A stretch of DNA of 64,000 nucleotides. It comes from Erinaceus europaeus (taxonomy: Eukaryota; Chordata; Mammalia; Eulipotyphla; Erinaceidae). Made by a program: the position numbers and the translations under genes. The number at the start of each line of letters is the position of its first letter. Within the stretch, counting starts at the first letter, position 1. Where the stretch lies: the NCBI RefSeq assembly GCF_950295315.1, contig NC_080162.1, positions 69,686,962 to 69,750,961 on the forward strand, read 5' to 3'. The notes beneath the pieces were generated by a model, which did not search any database, had not been told where the DNA came from, and saw nothing but the letters and a program-made list of their open reading frames with translations. Below are positions 63,335 to 64,000 of this stretch, in pieces.

Positions 63335-63370
63335 ATGATTGCCGTCTGTCCTGATTTTTTGTTTCTTTAG

Positions 63371-63556
63371 ACTTTTTTTTAAATTGGATAGAGACATAGA
63401 ACAATCAAGAGGGAGGGAAGGGGGCAGTGCTTCATTGGTTGCGAAGCTTCCTCCCTGTAGGTGGAGACTAGGGGCTTGAGCACAGGTCCTTGGACACTGT
63501 AATATGTGTGCTTAACCAAGTGTGCCACTTAACCATGTGTGCCACCACCTAGCCTT
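63371..63556 (-). repeat. SINE-B copy with a duplicated head
   Basis: CTTAACCAAGTGTGCCA is followed at once by CTTAACCATGTGTGCCA, a tandem of the SINE head. Confidence 0.85.
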
Positions 63557-64000
63557 GAAGATTGCTTAATGTGCCCTCACTAAGAAAAAGTGATGACACA
63601 TCAGTTTGTTTTTTCCCTTTTGAGGAATTCCATTGTGGAGAGGGGGTTGGTTCTACCCTCATGATCCCACATCATCTAACTACTGTCCAAAGGTCCCACC
63701 TCCTAATACTGTCATGTTGGTAGTTAAGGCTTCAGTATATGAATTAGGTGGGTAGGGGATAGTCTGTTGATAATAGGCATCGGCAATCACTTGGCAAGTA
63801 TTTATATAGTGCACATGCTTATAGCAAGCAGGTGGCCGGTTTATAAAACTTTATAACTTACTCTTTGCCCTCAAATAGCAAGTTAGCCAGCAGCATGCAA
63901 GCAATTCCGCAGCATGGAGTATGCGGTGCTATAGGAGTTTCTATATGGTGCAATGGAGAAGATCCTCCTGGGGTGACTGATCAGGAAGGAAAGAATGAAA
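63557..64000. other. SLC23A2 intron, single-copy, to window end
   Basis: Nothing recognisable. Confidence 0.4.

Overview
This window is mammalian genomic DNA, almost certainly from a hedgehog (Erinaceidae, Erinaceus or a close relative). Three things point there. First, it is packed with tRNA-derived SINEs of the kind described from erinaceids (ERI-type). Second, it holds three 3' fragments of a non-L1 LINE whose C-terminal domain and tail fit Vingi, an Ingi-related clade reported among mammals only from hedgehogs (Kojima, Kapitonov and Jurka, recalled from memory). Third, the only host gene piece found is a clear mammalian exon. There are no prokaryotic genes or operons. Most open frames are repeat shadows.

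Host gene: 58217-58478 (+) is the first coding exon of SLC23A2 (SVCT2, sodium-dependent vitamin C transporter 2), with acceptor, 5'UTR, uORF, start codon and donor. Everything upstream (1-58216) is probably intron or 5' flank of the same gene, and 58479-64000 is the following intron. I could not identify a non-coding upstream exon.

Repeat families, named here by letter (minus copies begin with the T-rich tail on the left). SINE-A: head with GTAGCGCAGCGGGTTAAGC, B box GGTTCGAGCCC, CAACAATAATAACTAC linker, end GGGCAACAAAAGGG. A-long adds a roughly 65-bp module running from CTCCAGGAGCAGTGGATT to ATAACCCTGGAGGC. SINE-B: head GGTGGTGGCGCACCTGGTTG, box GGTTCAAGCCCC, CTGCAGGTGTCTCTCTG. SINE-C: head GATAGCATAATGGTTATGC, box GGTTCAATCCCC, end CAGAGCTGAGCAGTGCTCTG. 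SINE-D: head GTGGCGCAGTGGATAAAGC, box GAGTTCAATCCCC, end TTTCTCATTAATAAATAAA. SINE-E and SINE-F are rarer and older. PAR is a polyadenylated, non-tRNA repeat that I cannot classify. Its 3' end resembles an old L1 3'UTR.

Layout. 1-8.5 kb: dense SINEs, including two stacks in which successive SINEs landed in the same target, ending in a solo LTR. 8.5-16.7 kb: SINEs, PAR copies and one PAR retrocopy bounded by a 55-bp direct repeat. 16.9-19.8 kb: a 2.9-kb 5'-truncated L1 with decayed ORF2 nested in a SINE-B. 19.8-28 kb: sparser, mostly single-copy. 28.2-31.3 kb: a fossil L1 cut up by later SINEs. 31.4-45 kb: SINEs, a mariner-type MITE-like hairpin, three Vingi fragments, two LTR-like sequences. 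45-58 kb: SINEs, several L1 ends, one MIR. 58-64 kb: the SLC23A2 exon and a SINE-rich intron.

Repeat boundaries are read by eye and are usually good to about 10 bases. Target-site duplications given to the base were read directly from the sequence.
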